The notes below the pieces were generated by a model. That model ran no database searches, was not told the DNA's origin, and saw only the letters and a list, made by a program, of their open reading frames with translations. From positions 62,001 to 126,000 of the forward strand of contig JABYQQ010000039.1 in NCBI GenBank assembly GCA_022605405.1: a stretch of DNA of 64,000 bases, in the 5' to 3' direction. Below, piece by piece: positions 47,147-58,768 of this stretch. Numbering within the stretch: the first letter of the stretch is position 1; each line of letters opens with the position of its first letter. The translations under genes were made by a program, and so were the position numbers. The DNA is from Earliella scabrosa. Taxonomy: Eukaryota > Basidiomycota > Agaricomycetes > Polyporales > Polyporaceae.

Positions 47147-48189
47147 AAGACACTCACGTACAGTGGAGGGGGGGACAATTCTGGGTATCTTGGACCCAGT
47201 CACAAGCGTACCAGGTCGATGATGGAAGCTGATGGAAGTGTAACGTCTGCTTAACTTCAACGTGCCACTCCTCACTTCAAGCGTATCATTGCCTAGTACA
47301 TCTCCGAAAGTTGAGTCGGGAAGACACAAGTTACAGTTAGAACAGCTCACATATGTATGTAATTGTCGCATCTGGCCGTTAAGAATCCTGCGACGAGCAG
47401 TCGAAGTTGAAGTTGAAGGGTTGACGTTGAAGCTTTAAAGGACCGTGCATGGTGGAGGTCGAAGTCGTTGAAGGCGAAGTTGGCAATCTGAGATTGCCAA
47501 ATGGGGGCAGCCGCATCTTATCCAATCTTATTGCCACGTGGCTTTCCAAGCCGACCAACTGTTCGGATTTACTACTCGTTTTGTTCTTCACACCATACTC
47601 TATGCTCCAAATCGCAACATGTTTGAGAATACGACAGTATATACCGCGCTCCAGCACGAGAACCACCTGAAGACCCGAAGTGAAGTGACTTGAGGATGGA
47701 CCTGGCTGATACACGTGTAAGTATGTCAGCTACTCGTCATATGGTGGCGGCGGAACTGCCTGCTCGCTGTCCTTTGTCCAACGCTCGAATGTACCCCTCT
47801 CAGTCTCTGCGGTTCATAGAGCGCAATCGGCGAGTACGCCCCAGCGACCGCGATATCCGCTACTTGACATACCGACCCGACGGCGCAATTCCGATCCGTC
47901 ATAACACGTTCCGAGTGGTATATGTATGCATTGTCTCTATCTTTTCGTGTGTCCTGTACCTGATGGATCATCTGCACAGATCCATATCTGTTACATCACC
48001 GGCTCCCGCCAAACGTTCCCGGTGAGTGCGCTCTCATGCGGCGTGCAATATCATTACTTCTGCGACGGCTCGCGCTAGCTTGGTTGCTAACTTGTTCCTC
48101 ATCTTGATTTTGATCTGAGTGAACTGAAGTGCGTACTGTATATAGCGTCAGGCCTAAGGCTGCGCGAACGCTCTACCCAAGTCTACCCA
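47147..48189. repeat. direct repeat copy 1 (1,043 bp)
   Basis: Identical, as far as read by eye, to 48238-49280 at a constant offset of 1,091 bp. It contains a copy of the phospholipase B promoter, including the TATATAG box. It also has GTTGAA-type short repeats near 47405 and a 21-bp hyphenated palindrome at 47480-47500 (arm TTGGCAATCT). Open frames in it recur in both copies and show no domain, so no gene is called. Confidence 0.92.
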
Positions 48190-48237
48190 CCGGGGGAGAG
48201 GTGGCGAGGAGGTGGAGAAGCGCGATGCCAGCGAGTG
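48190..48237 (-). repeat. 48-bp inverted fragment of phospholipase B exon 1
   Basis: Exact reverse complement of 49310-49357, the part of the downstream gene encoding the hydrophobic core of the signal peptide. It fills the whole space between the two copies of the direct repeat. Confidence 0.92.
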
Positions 48238-49280
48238 AAGACACTCACGTACAGTGGAGGGGGGGACAATTCTGGGTATCTTGGACCCAGTCACAAGCGT
48301 ACCAGGTCGATGATGGAAGCTGATGGAAGTGTAACGTCTGCTTAACTTCAACGTGCCACTCCTCACTTCAAGCGTATCATTGCCTAGTACATCTCCGAAA
48401 GTTGAGTCGGGAAGACACAAGTTACAGTTAGAACAGCTCACATATGTATGTAATTGTCGCATCTGGCCGTTAAGAATCCTGCGACGAGCAGTCGAAGTTG
48501 AAGTTGAAGGGTTGACGTTGAAGCTTTAAAGGACCGTGCATGGTGGAGGTCGAAGTCGTTGAAGGCGAAGTTGGCAATCTGAGATTGCCAAATGGGGGCA
48601 GCCGCATCTTATCCAATCTTATTGCCACGTGGCTTTCCAAGCCGACCAACTGTTCGGATTTACTACTCGTTTTGTTCTTCACACCATACTCTATGCTCCA
48701 AATCGCAACATGTTTGAGAATACGACAGTATATACCGCGCTCCAGCACGAGAACCACCTGAAGACCCGAAGTGAAGTGACTTGAGGATGGACCTGGCTGA
48801 TACACGTGTAAGTATGTCAGCTACTCGTCATATGGTGGCGGCGGAACTGCCTGCTCGCTGTCCTTTGTCCAACGCTCGAATGTACCCCTCTCAGTCTCTG
48901 CGGTTCATAGAGCGCAATCGGCGAGTACGCCCCAGCGACCGCGATATCCGCTACTTGACATACCGACCCGACGGCGCAATTCCGATCCGTCATAACACGT
49001 TCCGAGTGGTATATGTATGCATTGTCTCTATCTTTTCGTGTGTCCTGTACCTGATGGATCATCTGCACAGATCCATATCTGTTACATCACCGGCTCCCGC
49101 CAAACGTTCCCGGTGAGTGCGCTCTCATGCGGCGTGCAATATCATTACTTCTGCGACGGCTCGCGCTAGCTTGGTTGCTAACTTGTTCCTCATCTTGATT
49201 TTGATCTGAGTGAACTGAAGTGCGTACTGTATATAGCGTCAGGCCTAAGGCTGCGCGAACGCTCTACCCAAGTCTACCCA
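48238..49280. repeat. direct repeat copy 2 (1,043 bp), phospholipase B upstream region
   Basis: Second copy of the block at 47147. It ends 19 bp before the phospholipase ATG and holds its TATATAG box at 49230-49236. The 21-bp palindrome recurs at 48571-48591. Confidence 0.92.
49230..49236 (+). promoter_or_regulatory. TATA box of the phospholipase B gene
   Basis: TATATAG 64 bp upstream of the proposed ATG, inside direct repeat copy 2. The same element exists at 48139-48145 in copy 1, where it now faces the inverted 48-bp fragment. Confidence 0.6.
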
Positions 49281-49299
49281 TCCAGCAGCCTCTCGAAGC

Positions 49300-51441
49300 A
49301 TGCGCGCCGCACTCGCTGGCATCGCGCTTCTCCACCTCCTCGCCACCTCTCCCCCGGTTGCGGCTCAAAGCGCGGCCGCCATCGCATACGCGCCAGCTCT
49401 ACAGCCCTGCCCGCCTCGCACCGCTCTCGTTCGCGAGGTCGGACCCAACGCGCGCAAGCAGAAGCTGAGCTCCGGTGAGGCACAATACGTCTCCGAACGT
49501 CAATCGCGCGTACTGCCACGGGCATGGGCGGAGTACCTCTTCAACGTCCAGTCGCACACACGCACCGTGCTCCCATCGTACGTCAATGACATCCTCCTCG
49601 GACGCCACGGGCGGGACGCGCTTCCGACGCTGGGGATTGCGACGAGTGGAGGAGGCTATCGGGCGGCGATCTTTGGTGCTGGCGTACTCAACGCGCTCGA
49701 CGGGAGGAACAAAACGGCAGTGCGCGCGGGGACGGGAGGGCTGTTGCAGAGCGCGACGTATCTGGCAGGCCTCTCTGGCGGCTCGTTGCTGGTCTCTTCG
49801 CTCTCTCAGGCGGACTTTCCGACGATCCCTGAGTTGATCTTCGGGGGGACGAACATGCATGCGCAGGGAGGCGACGGGTTTGGTGGATGGTTGACCGAGA
49901 TTGACTTGCTCCAGCCCAGTGCGAACGCGAATGTGTCGGCCGCTTTCTGGGGAGACCTACAGGAGGACATTGCCCTCAAGTGGGCCAAGGGCTTCCCGGT
50001 CACGGTCAACGACGTCTGGGGCCGCGCACTGGCGAGGCATTTTGTGAATGGGACGACGTCCGCCAGCTACTTCGACGAGAGCGGCACGCACGGCGCCGGT
50101 ATCACCCTCTCTGGGCTAGCTAATCTGTGAGTAGCATGGTGCAGGCTCTGCTCGCTCGACTGACGTCGAGGTAAAGGTCGTCCTTCGTAGGCCACGCACA
50201 GCCCTTTCCGATCTTGATCGCAAACACGTTGACTAGTCGGACGACCGGCAACGAGGTCCTAGAGCCCGGGAACCTCGTCCCCCTCAACAACCCCATCTAT
50301 GAGTTTAATATCTGTGAGTCTACCGCCTCCTATGGGACGTAACGAGCTAACGCACCTTGTAGTTGAGATGGGCTCGTGGGATCCGGCACTCGGAGCCTTC
50401 ACGCCGACACGATTCCTGGGTTCACCTAATGGCTCCGTTTGCGCGACGGGGTTTGACCAGGTCTCGTTCATCGAGGGCGTCTCCTCATGTCTGTGGAACG
50501 GGTTTAACACTTCGGTCAGCTATCTTCTTTGAACCTCCATTGATAGTGTCAATCTCTGACAGCGACTATCCATCCGCAGGAAGCAGCATTAGCAGCTTCT
50601 CCTATTGGACCTATTATTAGCGCCTTGCAGCAGGCTCTTCCGCAGACCGGGATCCGTCTCGACTCAGCTGCCGTGCCGAACCCATTCATGGGCGTGTCAA
50701 GCAAGACGTTCGTCGACTCGGATCAACAGCTGTTGAATCTCGTTGACGGCGGCGAAGACGGCGAGGGGACCCCCTTCCAGCCGCTGCTCGTTAAGGCTCG
50801 CGGGGTCAATACCATTATCGCTATCGATGCGGTACGCGACTCGTGTTAGCTGTATCGGCAAGCTCTGACTCACTCCCCCGTCAGCCGGCAGATCCAGATA
50901 ATTGGGCGAACGGCAGCTCCCTCGTCGTAAGTGAAGCGCGGGAGTCTACGTAAACGTTTCCAAGGCTGACACTGCACACCCTCAGGCCACTCAAAACCGC
51001 GTCGCGCTTTTCTCCTCGACGTACTCTTTCCCGCCCGTCCCTCCATCCACGACGACCTTCGTCGCCCACAATCTCACCCGTCACCCTACGTTCTTTGGCT
51101 GCAACAGTCCTCCGTCGCGAGGTGACCCGCTGGTCGTCTACATCGCCAACGGCGGGCCGCCCTTGGACCAGTTTCCACTCACGAACACGACGACCTTCCA
51201 GATGCAGTACCCGCGCACACTAGTCGAGGCGATGCTTGACCAGGTGTTCGATGTCGCCACGCAGGGCATACCTACTCAAGCTGGCGCCCCGCATCAGCAT
51301 CATGGAGGAACGGAGGAGGGAAAAGACCCACTGTGGCCTGTCTGCCTCGCGTGCGCCATTGTGGACCGCTCGAGGCGCACTCTGGGCGTGCGGAGGACGG
51401 GAGTGTGCGAGTCTTGCTTGGAGCGATACTGTTGGAGTTGA
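49300..51441 (+). CDS. secreted lysophospholipase / phospholipase B
   Basis: Six exons: 49300..50126, 50237..50313, 50363..50514, 50580..50831, 50885..50926, 50986..51441; 601 aa, close to usual fungal PLB length. Signal peptide MRAALAGIALLHLLATSPPV. Catalytic features of the PLA2_B family: SGGGYRA (116-122, oxyanion region), GLSGGS with nucleophile Ser162, and LVDGGEDGEGTPFQPLL with the catalytic Asp. Conserved blocks PIYEFN and FEMGSWDP are also present. These enzymes cleave both acyl chains of phospholipids and act outside the cell or at the wall. The C-terminus (SRRTLGVRRTGVCESCLERY) has no GPI tail, so the enzyme is probably secreted. Confidence 0.9.
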
Positions 51442-52133
51442 CCCGTTGTAAACGCAGGCCTCCTGCATGCCATCGCACCGACTGCAGCTGAATTGCGCTA
51501 TAACTGACCAAGATATCTAGTGGTAGTTGGAATGGTAAAATAGCCGCTTGTTGGGATCTACCGTACTCGTGCGTCACCGTCGTGCACGAAGACTTTCAGC
51601 TTGTCCTAAGACAACGCACCCCTCTCAGGCTACAGTCGTGTCCCAACCATGGGCACCAGGCCTATTATCCTATTTGCCACAAGGCGCCATCTCGATGTGA
51701 ATATAATTAGCTGTTCAACTATCCGGAATAGCTCCTGCCCAAGGCTCCCGTTCGCTGTTCAACTATGGCACGCGAATACCGTCACGCCTAGGGCTCCGGA
51801 ACGTGGAGATCGCACTCCCTTTGCAACACGACAACGCCAACTTGAATACCATGCAAGGAAACGGTTCCCTGCAGTCATAAGAGACAGCCCATGGCAGTTA
51901 CGTCGTTCGGGCAATGACCATGACCTGGCAAGTCGTCCCTCATCGGGATTCGGGATCTCCATCCATCGAGACAGACGATGAATCTCACGTCTCCCAGGAC
52001 TTAGCGGTTCGGGACCTTTCGGGTCTGGAACTTGCATGGATGATTGATATGATAATCACGCACACGACATAACAAAGAACAATGCCAAACTGGACAGAAA
52101 CGCTAGCGTTACCGCCAAAACCACATGCGTCAA
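51442..52133. other. intergenic, convergent 3' flanks
   Basis: About 0.7 kb. The 13-mer GCTGTTCAACTAT occurs twice (near 51711 and 51754). No gene was recognised. Confidence 0.4.
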
Positions 52134-53269
52134 TTATACCGAATCCTCCCCATCCAAGGAAATACTATTGCCCTTCCCTATTCCCTTCTGCCACATCACG
52201 GTGCATACTACTAGAATCAGCACTATAAATATGAGTATCTGAGGAAAAACACCGAGGTAGTCTATTCAACCACCACGAACGTATAATCAGATGATGGACT
52301 TCGACTCCTGCCAGGGGGTACGTACCGAGGAGAACACCATAGTCCGGTCGGGCCTCCCTGGCACCCATCTCCCTGAATACGAGTACCGCATAGATGGCAC
52401 CAACAAGCATGCCGACAATCCTCGCTGAACACTTCTCCCTCTTCCGCAGAAGTATCCCGACTGTTGCGAAGAAGACGGCGAGCGTGAAGATCCAGCTGAC
52501 GCCGAACATACCCAGCGCCGCAACCTTGAATGGGATCGGACGCTCGATGAGCGAGCCAATCGACTTCGGCCCGTACGCCGTCTTGTCGTCCGTCCTGAGG
52601 TCTGGGAGGAAGGTGATCATCTCGAGGGGCGTGAAGTGCTTTGCGGCACGGTTGTCCATCATGCCTCCGGTGTTGAGCGCGATCGGCTCGTGCGTCTCTG
52701 CGTCGAACGCGGTGATGTTGCCGGTGAAGGAGTGCCGGTGGAAGGGGAACCGGAAGGGATCGTCACTGTTGGTCCACTCTTTCCAGGAGCCGTCGAGCAT
52801 GTGCTGGGTGATAGGGTGGAATCGGTCATTGCCCTTCGAGAGCAGGAATCGGGTGGCCACGCCGCCACCTTGAGGCGCAGACTGGTCAACGTAGACGACC
52901 ACGGAGCTGTCCTTCTCGACGTTGCGGCTGTTGGCGGAAGTCTCAACATCACTGACAGTTGAAAACGATTGAACGACAATTGAGCGTACTTCACCACTTC
53001 CCAACGGATCCTGAAGGTACGCATAGACAGATCTACGTCATGTATGAAACCAAACACATGAATCTACATTCCCACTGGGCCTTAGCCACTATACTCATGT
53101 CGCGAACGCAGTGAAGTTCTAGGATGAATGGCGTCACACATACCCCTTTCCTGTCCAGCGGCCCGAACTGTGTAGGATGTCTCTCATAGTAGACCTGCAC
53201 ATACGTCAGAATAAAGAGGATGGCGCCAACAACACCGGCCGCCAAGGAGTGTCGAAATGAGAGCATCAT
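52134..53269 (-). CDS. multi-pass membrane protein, DUF4436-like (paralogue 2)
   Basis: Four minus-strand exons: 53269..53144, 53063..52990, 52927..52326, 52261..52134; 309 aa. N-terminal helix LAAGVVGAILFILTYVQVYY. The region IHDVDLSMRTFRIRWEVV, the motif VVVYVDQSAPQGGG and the block TQHMLDGSWKEWTNSDDPF align without difficulty to paralogue 1. Three C-terminal helices are kept (ALGMFGVSWIFTLAVFFA and following). Exon 2 is 74 nt in both genes and intron phases agree. The YPFDRY motif of paralogue 1 is FPFHRH here. A reading that ignores the last intron stops later and loses the final helix. Confidence 0.75.
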
Positions 53270-54268
53270 GGGAGGGAAGAGAGAGGAAACGAGTGGAATA
53301 AGTACCTCGCCACCCGTAGTAGTGGGACCTCCGAGTGCCGCGTGTGACCGGTGGCTGTGTAGGACGGCCCGAGGGCTGTGGCCCCCGTAATACTGGCCGG
53401 GACCAGATCATCTTTGCTGCGTTACTACTAGTCTCCGTTAGCACGGTGTTGCTCGCTACACCTGAGGCCACACATGACGCGTCTGGGCGCTTGTTCGCTG
53501 TGGTTGTGGTGTCGGGCGGTGGTGAGCAGATTTCTCTTCACTGAGCAACCCGTTCTTCACAAAAACTACCATGACTGAGCCTATAATGTGTAAGAGCGTG
53601 TATCTCGAGATTCAGAGGGATTCATGAAAGCAGTGGCCGGCGAGTCAAGTATCGAGTTTCGAGCGCTAAAATTCACTGTACCCGGACAATTTGTCCTTGT
53701 TTGTCCCCTGCGAAGTGCGTCCAGTCAACGCCTATCACGGCGGGCAGCGCCCAGAAAACGGATGCGAGAAAAGTCAGGAATAACCTCCACTAAGCCGACT
53801 TTTCTCGTACTTGTCCCGCGCTTTGTCGGCAGCTGAACAAGTGACAGGTTTCCGACGTTCTTCTGATGTTATCTGGTGACCAGACAGGCAGAGTTTGCAG
53901 CGACTTACGCAGGTGCGCGAAAGGTCTTGAACAGGCGACATGTTCGGGACATTTCTGCATCCGGAATACGGTCCCTGAAAGGTGACAGACCATGAAAATT
54001 TCTTGTTACTATTCTAATCATTGACAGAAGAACTTTCTCAGAGACAACCTCGAGCGGCAAGAAAGGACCGGAAAATATCAACTCCCTGTAAACGTGAAAG
54101 GCCGGCATAAACAGCGAAAGAGGCGGTCCTTTCAGGTGCACGTAAGTGCCGGAATCCATTGACCTTCTTGCAGCCGGAAATATCTCACTGAACAGGTCGC
54201 CTATTCCGGACACCAAAAAGCGTCGACTAGGTCACCTTTCCCCTCGGCGAAAAATAAGCCTCCTACGC
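53270..54268. other. intergenic
   Basis: About 1 kb upstream of the minus-strand membrane-protein gene. No coding region, TATA box or transposon terminus was recognised. Confidence 0.4.
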
Positions 54269-54368
54269 CACACCCCGACGCGCCGCGCCACATCCCGACG
54301 CACCGCGCCACATCCCGACTCCTCACGCCGCTCCCCGACGCGTCGCACCGCACCCCGACGCGACACAT
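54269..54368. repeat. minisatellite, five 20-bp units
   Basis: Five head-to-tail imperfect copies of a 20-bp unit of the form CACAYCCCGACGCRCCGCGC. Units 1, 2 and 5 are the best preserved. Confidence 0.85.
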
Positions 54369-54589
54369 AGCCCTTAAGAGCACCCCGATGCTCTGTATCT
54401 GTCCTCATAGCCCTCGTAGACGACTGCGACCGACGACGACGAGACACACAGCGCCGTCAGTCTCGATGCTCGGCACCACCCACGACGCATGACGCCTCAT
54501 AAGCCACGACAGAGCTCTGCGCCCACAACAAGTCCGGGTCGACGCCTCCAAAACCCGACAACGCCGACGGACGACTTGCAGACGACGCA

Positions 54590-55720
54590 CGATGCGCTGC
54601 CCCTCTCGTTCGTGCCTCGGCGGCTACACCAGGTCTTCCCTCCCACACTCCGCCCTTAGTTCTGGCATTCGCTTGACAAATGTCGGGCAGAGCAGGTACG
54701 ACGACCGCGCACTCCGTCGCTGCCATATGCGCTCACCTCTGCTCTCTCCTCAGCTTCCGCTCTGCCGTCGCGCTCGTGCGCTGTTCGAGAGGGGTACGGC
54801 CCAACTTCGCGCAGTATGGCGCAATGTTCGCGCCCGGGGACTGCTCGACGAGGACACCACGCCAGTCGTGCCGAGCAAGCACGACGACCGTGCGTTCCGT
54901 CGCCGCTGCGTTACGCACCTGCCTCCGCCCTCCCTACATGCTCCAGTCTCCGCTCCGCTGGCGCGCTCGTGCACAGTCCGAGAGTGGCACGGCACAATGG
55001 CATCGTATGGCGCGCTGCTCGCGCCCGGTGACGACACCACGCCAGTCGCGCCGAGCAGCTACCGTTCAGTCGCCGCCGCATTACGCACCTGCCTCCGCCC
55101 ATTGCTCTCGCCTCCGCTCCGCTGGCGCGCCCGTGCGTAGTCCGAGTACAACGGCGCCCTATGACGCACCGCTCGGGCCCAGTGAGTTCATGACGAGGAT
55201 GCCACGCTGGTCGCGCCGAGCAGCTACGACGGTCATGCGCCGCGTCGCCGCAATATGCAACCGCCCCCGCCCCCTGCAAAGCCCCTCTACTCTGCTGGCG
55301 CGCTCGTGCGCACTCCGCGAGTGGCACAGCACAACGGCGCCGTATGACGCATTGCCGACTGCGCGACGAGGACACCACGCCGCCCGCTGCGTCGCCGTCA
55401 TACACACTCGCCCGCGCCTAGCACAGTCCAAGTACGCGAGCCGGGGCTCGTGATCGTCTCGTCCGGAGCCGATCGCATGGAACGATGTCGGGCGTAGCGT
55501 CTCCCCGCCGTTGTCCCGCTCATGAGAGGGCTCCGCTACCGCGCTCGTGCGTAGTCCCAGAGGCAACACTCAACGACGCCGTATGATGCACTCCTCTCGC
55601 CCGGCGACTTCACGAGGCCGGTCGCGCCGTCGTCCGCGATATGCAACCGCCTCCATGCCCTGCCCCCTCCTCAGCCTTCACTGCCCCATGTGCCGATTCG
55701 CTATCGTGCTTCAGGAGCGC
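54590..55720. repeat. degenerate tandem array, about 165-240 bp period
   Basis: At least five diverged units. Each begins near a GCGCTCGTGCG-type string (about 54770, 54963, 55127, 55300, 55541) and shares in order: a CCGAGTGGCAC-type segment, a CGTATGACGC-type segment, GCTCGCGCCCGG, GACACCACGCCAGTCG and GCCGAGCAGCTACGACGG. An earlier partial unit starts near 54600. Long open frames occur on both strands because the DNA is GC-rich and repetitive; none is accepted as a gene. Confidence 0.75.
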
Positions 55721-55859
55721 ACCCGTAAGTGTACATGAAATGATGTGTCATAGCAATATCATACAGTACTTGTCCATCGTGCCGGAGTCATTGGGTGCGT
55801 CAAAAACCCCCATCAGGAGGGAAAAAGCTACCAACGACCTGCGCACATTTGCCGACCCA

Positions 55860-57414
55860 TTACTCCCTAGCACGCGCACCCTCCAAGGTTGTCATGTGGC
55901 CGCGCAAGGTCTCGTTCAACCGGTTGGAGGTCTACCGGCTGTTAATACACATTCCAAGGCTACGATCATGGAACTCACCTCGGTAAGCCTGGCGCACTCG
56001 ATCCAGATGACCTCGTATAGTTCGAAGGACTCACGAACATCGCCGACAGAAATCGGACCTCCTTGAGCCGAGGGCGTACTGAGCGTGCTGTGATTGACGT
56101 TTGCTACCTTCATGATGGACTAACAGAATGTGAGCGAGCTCCTGACATTGTGTATAGTTCATATGCACACACCTTGAGATCGTCCACGAGAGTCATCTGC
56201 GTCGCGGTCTGCTCGGAGAGTTCGCGTAAGAGATCTTGGTACTTCGCAACCGCCGAGCACACTTCAGACGTCGGCAGGCGATTGCCCGGGCGATTGCCAG
56301 TGATCCACAAGTCAAGAGAATCCTCCCAGAGCGCGTTACTCTTTGTCAGCAGGTCTCCGCGGGACTCCGCAAGTTGTTGGAGAGAGCTGACCACGTCGTC
56401 CACACGACTGGGGAAGGTTTGTGACGTCCAGGCACGCCTTTCGTTGATAACTTGGTCGCACCCAAGGCGCCCTTCCTACACATACGATGAGCCATTACAA
56501 CATGTAGCTGGCAATCTGTAAGCACAATCAACATACCTCCGTTAGTAGAAGGTTGAAGCAGGGCCGCCATCGCGCAACCGTTGTCCTCATCGTTGCAGCT
56601 CGCCGACGGGCTTCCTCGCAAAGCCGCTCCAACTCCGAGTAGGCCTTCTGCATGGACTCCCGCTCGCTAGTCTCTAGAAGTAGTACATTGCTATCGTAGG
56701 ACATTTTGAACTGAAGGATGTCAGTCGGTCAATTTGCGGTGGAACATCAGGATCACTGACCTGTTGCCAAAGCGTATGGTTTTCTCCAGATGAAGTGAAC
56801 ATCCCCAACACGACTGCGTCGAGACGTCCAGGGAGCTCATCTTCTCCAGGATACAGCTCGTCCAACATTGCACGTCGGTGAGTGACCTCTTGGATTGTGA
56901 CAGTCGAGAGCGTGTCGAAACAACCCCTCGCACGCGATGAGAGTACGGGGGACCAGCGGGACATATCTGCTGGCAAGACAAGCTTGTCGCGCACACTGTT
57001 GAGTGGGATGAAATAGTGAGCGGGAGACAAAGACATGAGCCACTGAGGGACTACGCACTGGTCCAGCTCCTTGTTGAGCATGTTCACTATGTCTTCTATC
57101 ATCTGAGGAAAGCCGCGTATCAGCGAGATGGCTGCAGGGACTTTAGGACCAGGGGCCATTCTGAAGTCAAAGTGGTAGGAGGTACAGAAAGCGTGCGTCG
57201 AGTCGAAGAGCGGATGGGTGTGCCACCCGGCTCGACGGGCAAGTTGCGTGATCACGCCTGATGACGCACGGGCGCCCACACTGTGCTCACGCTCGACGAC
57301 TGGTGAAAACTCAATCAAATACATTGGAATACAGAAGAAAGCGCAGCCACAACTAGCCATACATACTCTAACAGGAAGAGCCGCGGTAAGTAAGTATATG
57401 GTCACAATGCGCAT
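55860..57414 (-). CDS. helical/coiled-coil protein of unknown function
   Basis: Five minus-strand exons: 57414..56761, 56710..56537, 56475..56173, 56119..55979, 55931..55860; every junction phase 0, 447 aa. The start is uncertain: 57414, 57360 or Met at 57159 (MAPGPKVPAAISLIRGF) are possible, because the stop of the SUN gene lies only 12 bp before 57414. After a possible N-terminal hydrophobic stretch the protein is mostly amphipathic helices (MQKAYSELERLCEEARRRA, VDDVVSSLQQLAESRGDLL, SAVAKYQDLLRELSEQTA). No domain was recognised. Same strand and tight spacing with the SUN gene raise the possibility of a linked nuclear-envelope or cytoskeletal role, which is speculation. Confidence 0.62.
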
Positions 57415-57426
57415 TACAACTCACCA

Positions 57427-58475
57427 TCAGCGCGTCGCCTCCACGCCATGTACTCGTACGCGGTAAAGACGCGTCATAGCTCCCCCCCAGTTGCTCCTGA
57501 CTTCGACGACAAGGACACCAAAGAAGATGCGGGACCGAAGTACCGCCGCGTCGATGGGGAAGGTCTGGATATGAGACTCGGCCTTGATGTCGTACTCGAA
57601 GGCGGCGAGGGGAAGAAAGGTGCCGCCGGTTGTGACGGGAGGGCCGTCGCCCGTCGTGTTGAGAGGCGACATACTGAAACGATCGATCGAATCAGCGTAG
57701 CGTTGCTCGTTCTCCTTGCCGTCCAAACCTCCCCAAACAACAATTTGACGGGGAGCTTGAGTGATGGCGGTCGTGAGCTCACGGGGAAGATGGTCGATGG
57801 TGACATGAGTGGGGTAGATCTGACTGGACAGTTTGATGCCGACTTGACCACTTTCGCCTGAGAAGGACCAACACGACGCGGCGCGAAGGTCTTCATCCAG
57901 GATGTTTGAGGGGGGACGAGCCTTCTCGATCTCGGACTTCGGGGGAGAAGTCAACTTGACGATGACCTTGGCCCCCTCGCCCGCCAGAGCGAAGTCAGGG
58001 AGACCAACAGGCCCTCTGAGAACATCCTTCATGGCCTCCTTGATCTCTTTTTGCACGTAAGAGGCGATGTGCGGGGGAACGGAAGCGGGACGACGTCGGG
58101 GAGCGATGCGCGAGAATGTAAACTTCGGGCGAACATTGGACATGTCGACCAGGGTTCGCGACATGATGCCCGAGTCGTCGCGGACCGCTATGCCAATACA
58201 CGCACCCATGATGAGGCCAAACAAGCTGAGAAGAACGACCAAGAGGGTCGACCAACTCCCAGCACTCCGTGGTTTGTTCTCCCTACGAGGATCCCCGCCA
58301 TTGTCAGAGTCGCTGTGTGGGCTCCGCGATCGGACGCGCTTGACCTTCTTCCTGTCGTGCTTGGAGTCGAATCGAACGTTTCGATCTGATGGGCCGGTCA
58401 GTCAACGTTCAGGAGTCGAGTGGGACACTACTTGCCAGGTGGCAGAAAACGATCAGGGTCGTAAGGGTCCGACAT
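57427..58475 (-). CDS. SUN-domain nuclear-envelope protein
   Basis: Two minus-strand exons, 58475..58436 and 58385..57427; 332 aa. The intron has a GC donor (G|GCAAGT) and CAG acceptor; only this donor keeps the frame. A basic N-terminus (DRKKVKRVRSRSPHSDSD) would face the nucleoplasm. One membrane helix (about 60-81, LLVVLLSLFGLIMGACIGIA) is followed by a short amphipathic linker. The SUN domain (about 145-331) shows CWSFSGESGQVGIKLS, VTIDHLPRELTTAITQAPR, IVVWGGLDG, LAAFEYD, IQTFPI and VRSNWG. SUN proteins pair with KASH proteins across the perinuclear space to link nucleus and cytoskeleton. It lacks the long coiled coil of animal SUN proteins. Confidence 0.87.
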
Positions 58476-58768
58476 GCCACAACGACAAGCTCGAGATGAC
58501 TGCAAGTGTCGAGCGTTGAGAGGGATGAGGCACGGATCGACAATAAGGCGAGCCACTTACGTGCACGACTGGCGATGCAGATGAGGACAAGAGTCGGAAC
58601 GGACAAGCGCCCTTGCGGACGTCCCGGGGAATGCCGACGGGGCGCACCAACGGGGCGCGTCCCCAAGACACCATTCAACAGGAGTCAATACATGCAGAGA
58701 CCAGTACAGACAACGCTACACAAAGTTTTGTTTAGATACGCACACCAAAGTATCCACAAGATCCCAAT

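Noticed and set aside
47379..48805. Identical open frames (111, 83 and 73 codons) in both copies of the 1,043-bp repeat
   Set aside because: They recur only because the DNA is duplicated; no domain or signal peptide, frames overlap on opposite strands, and the block is promoter sequence.
54680..55453. 257-codon plus-strand open frame, with other long frames on the opposite strand
   Set aside because: It lies wholly in the degenerate tandem array; similar frames occur on both strands and the protein is low-complexity with no domain.
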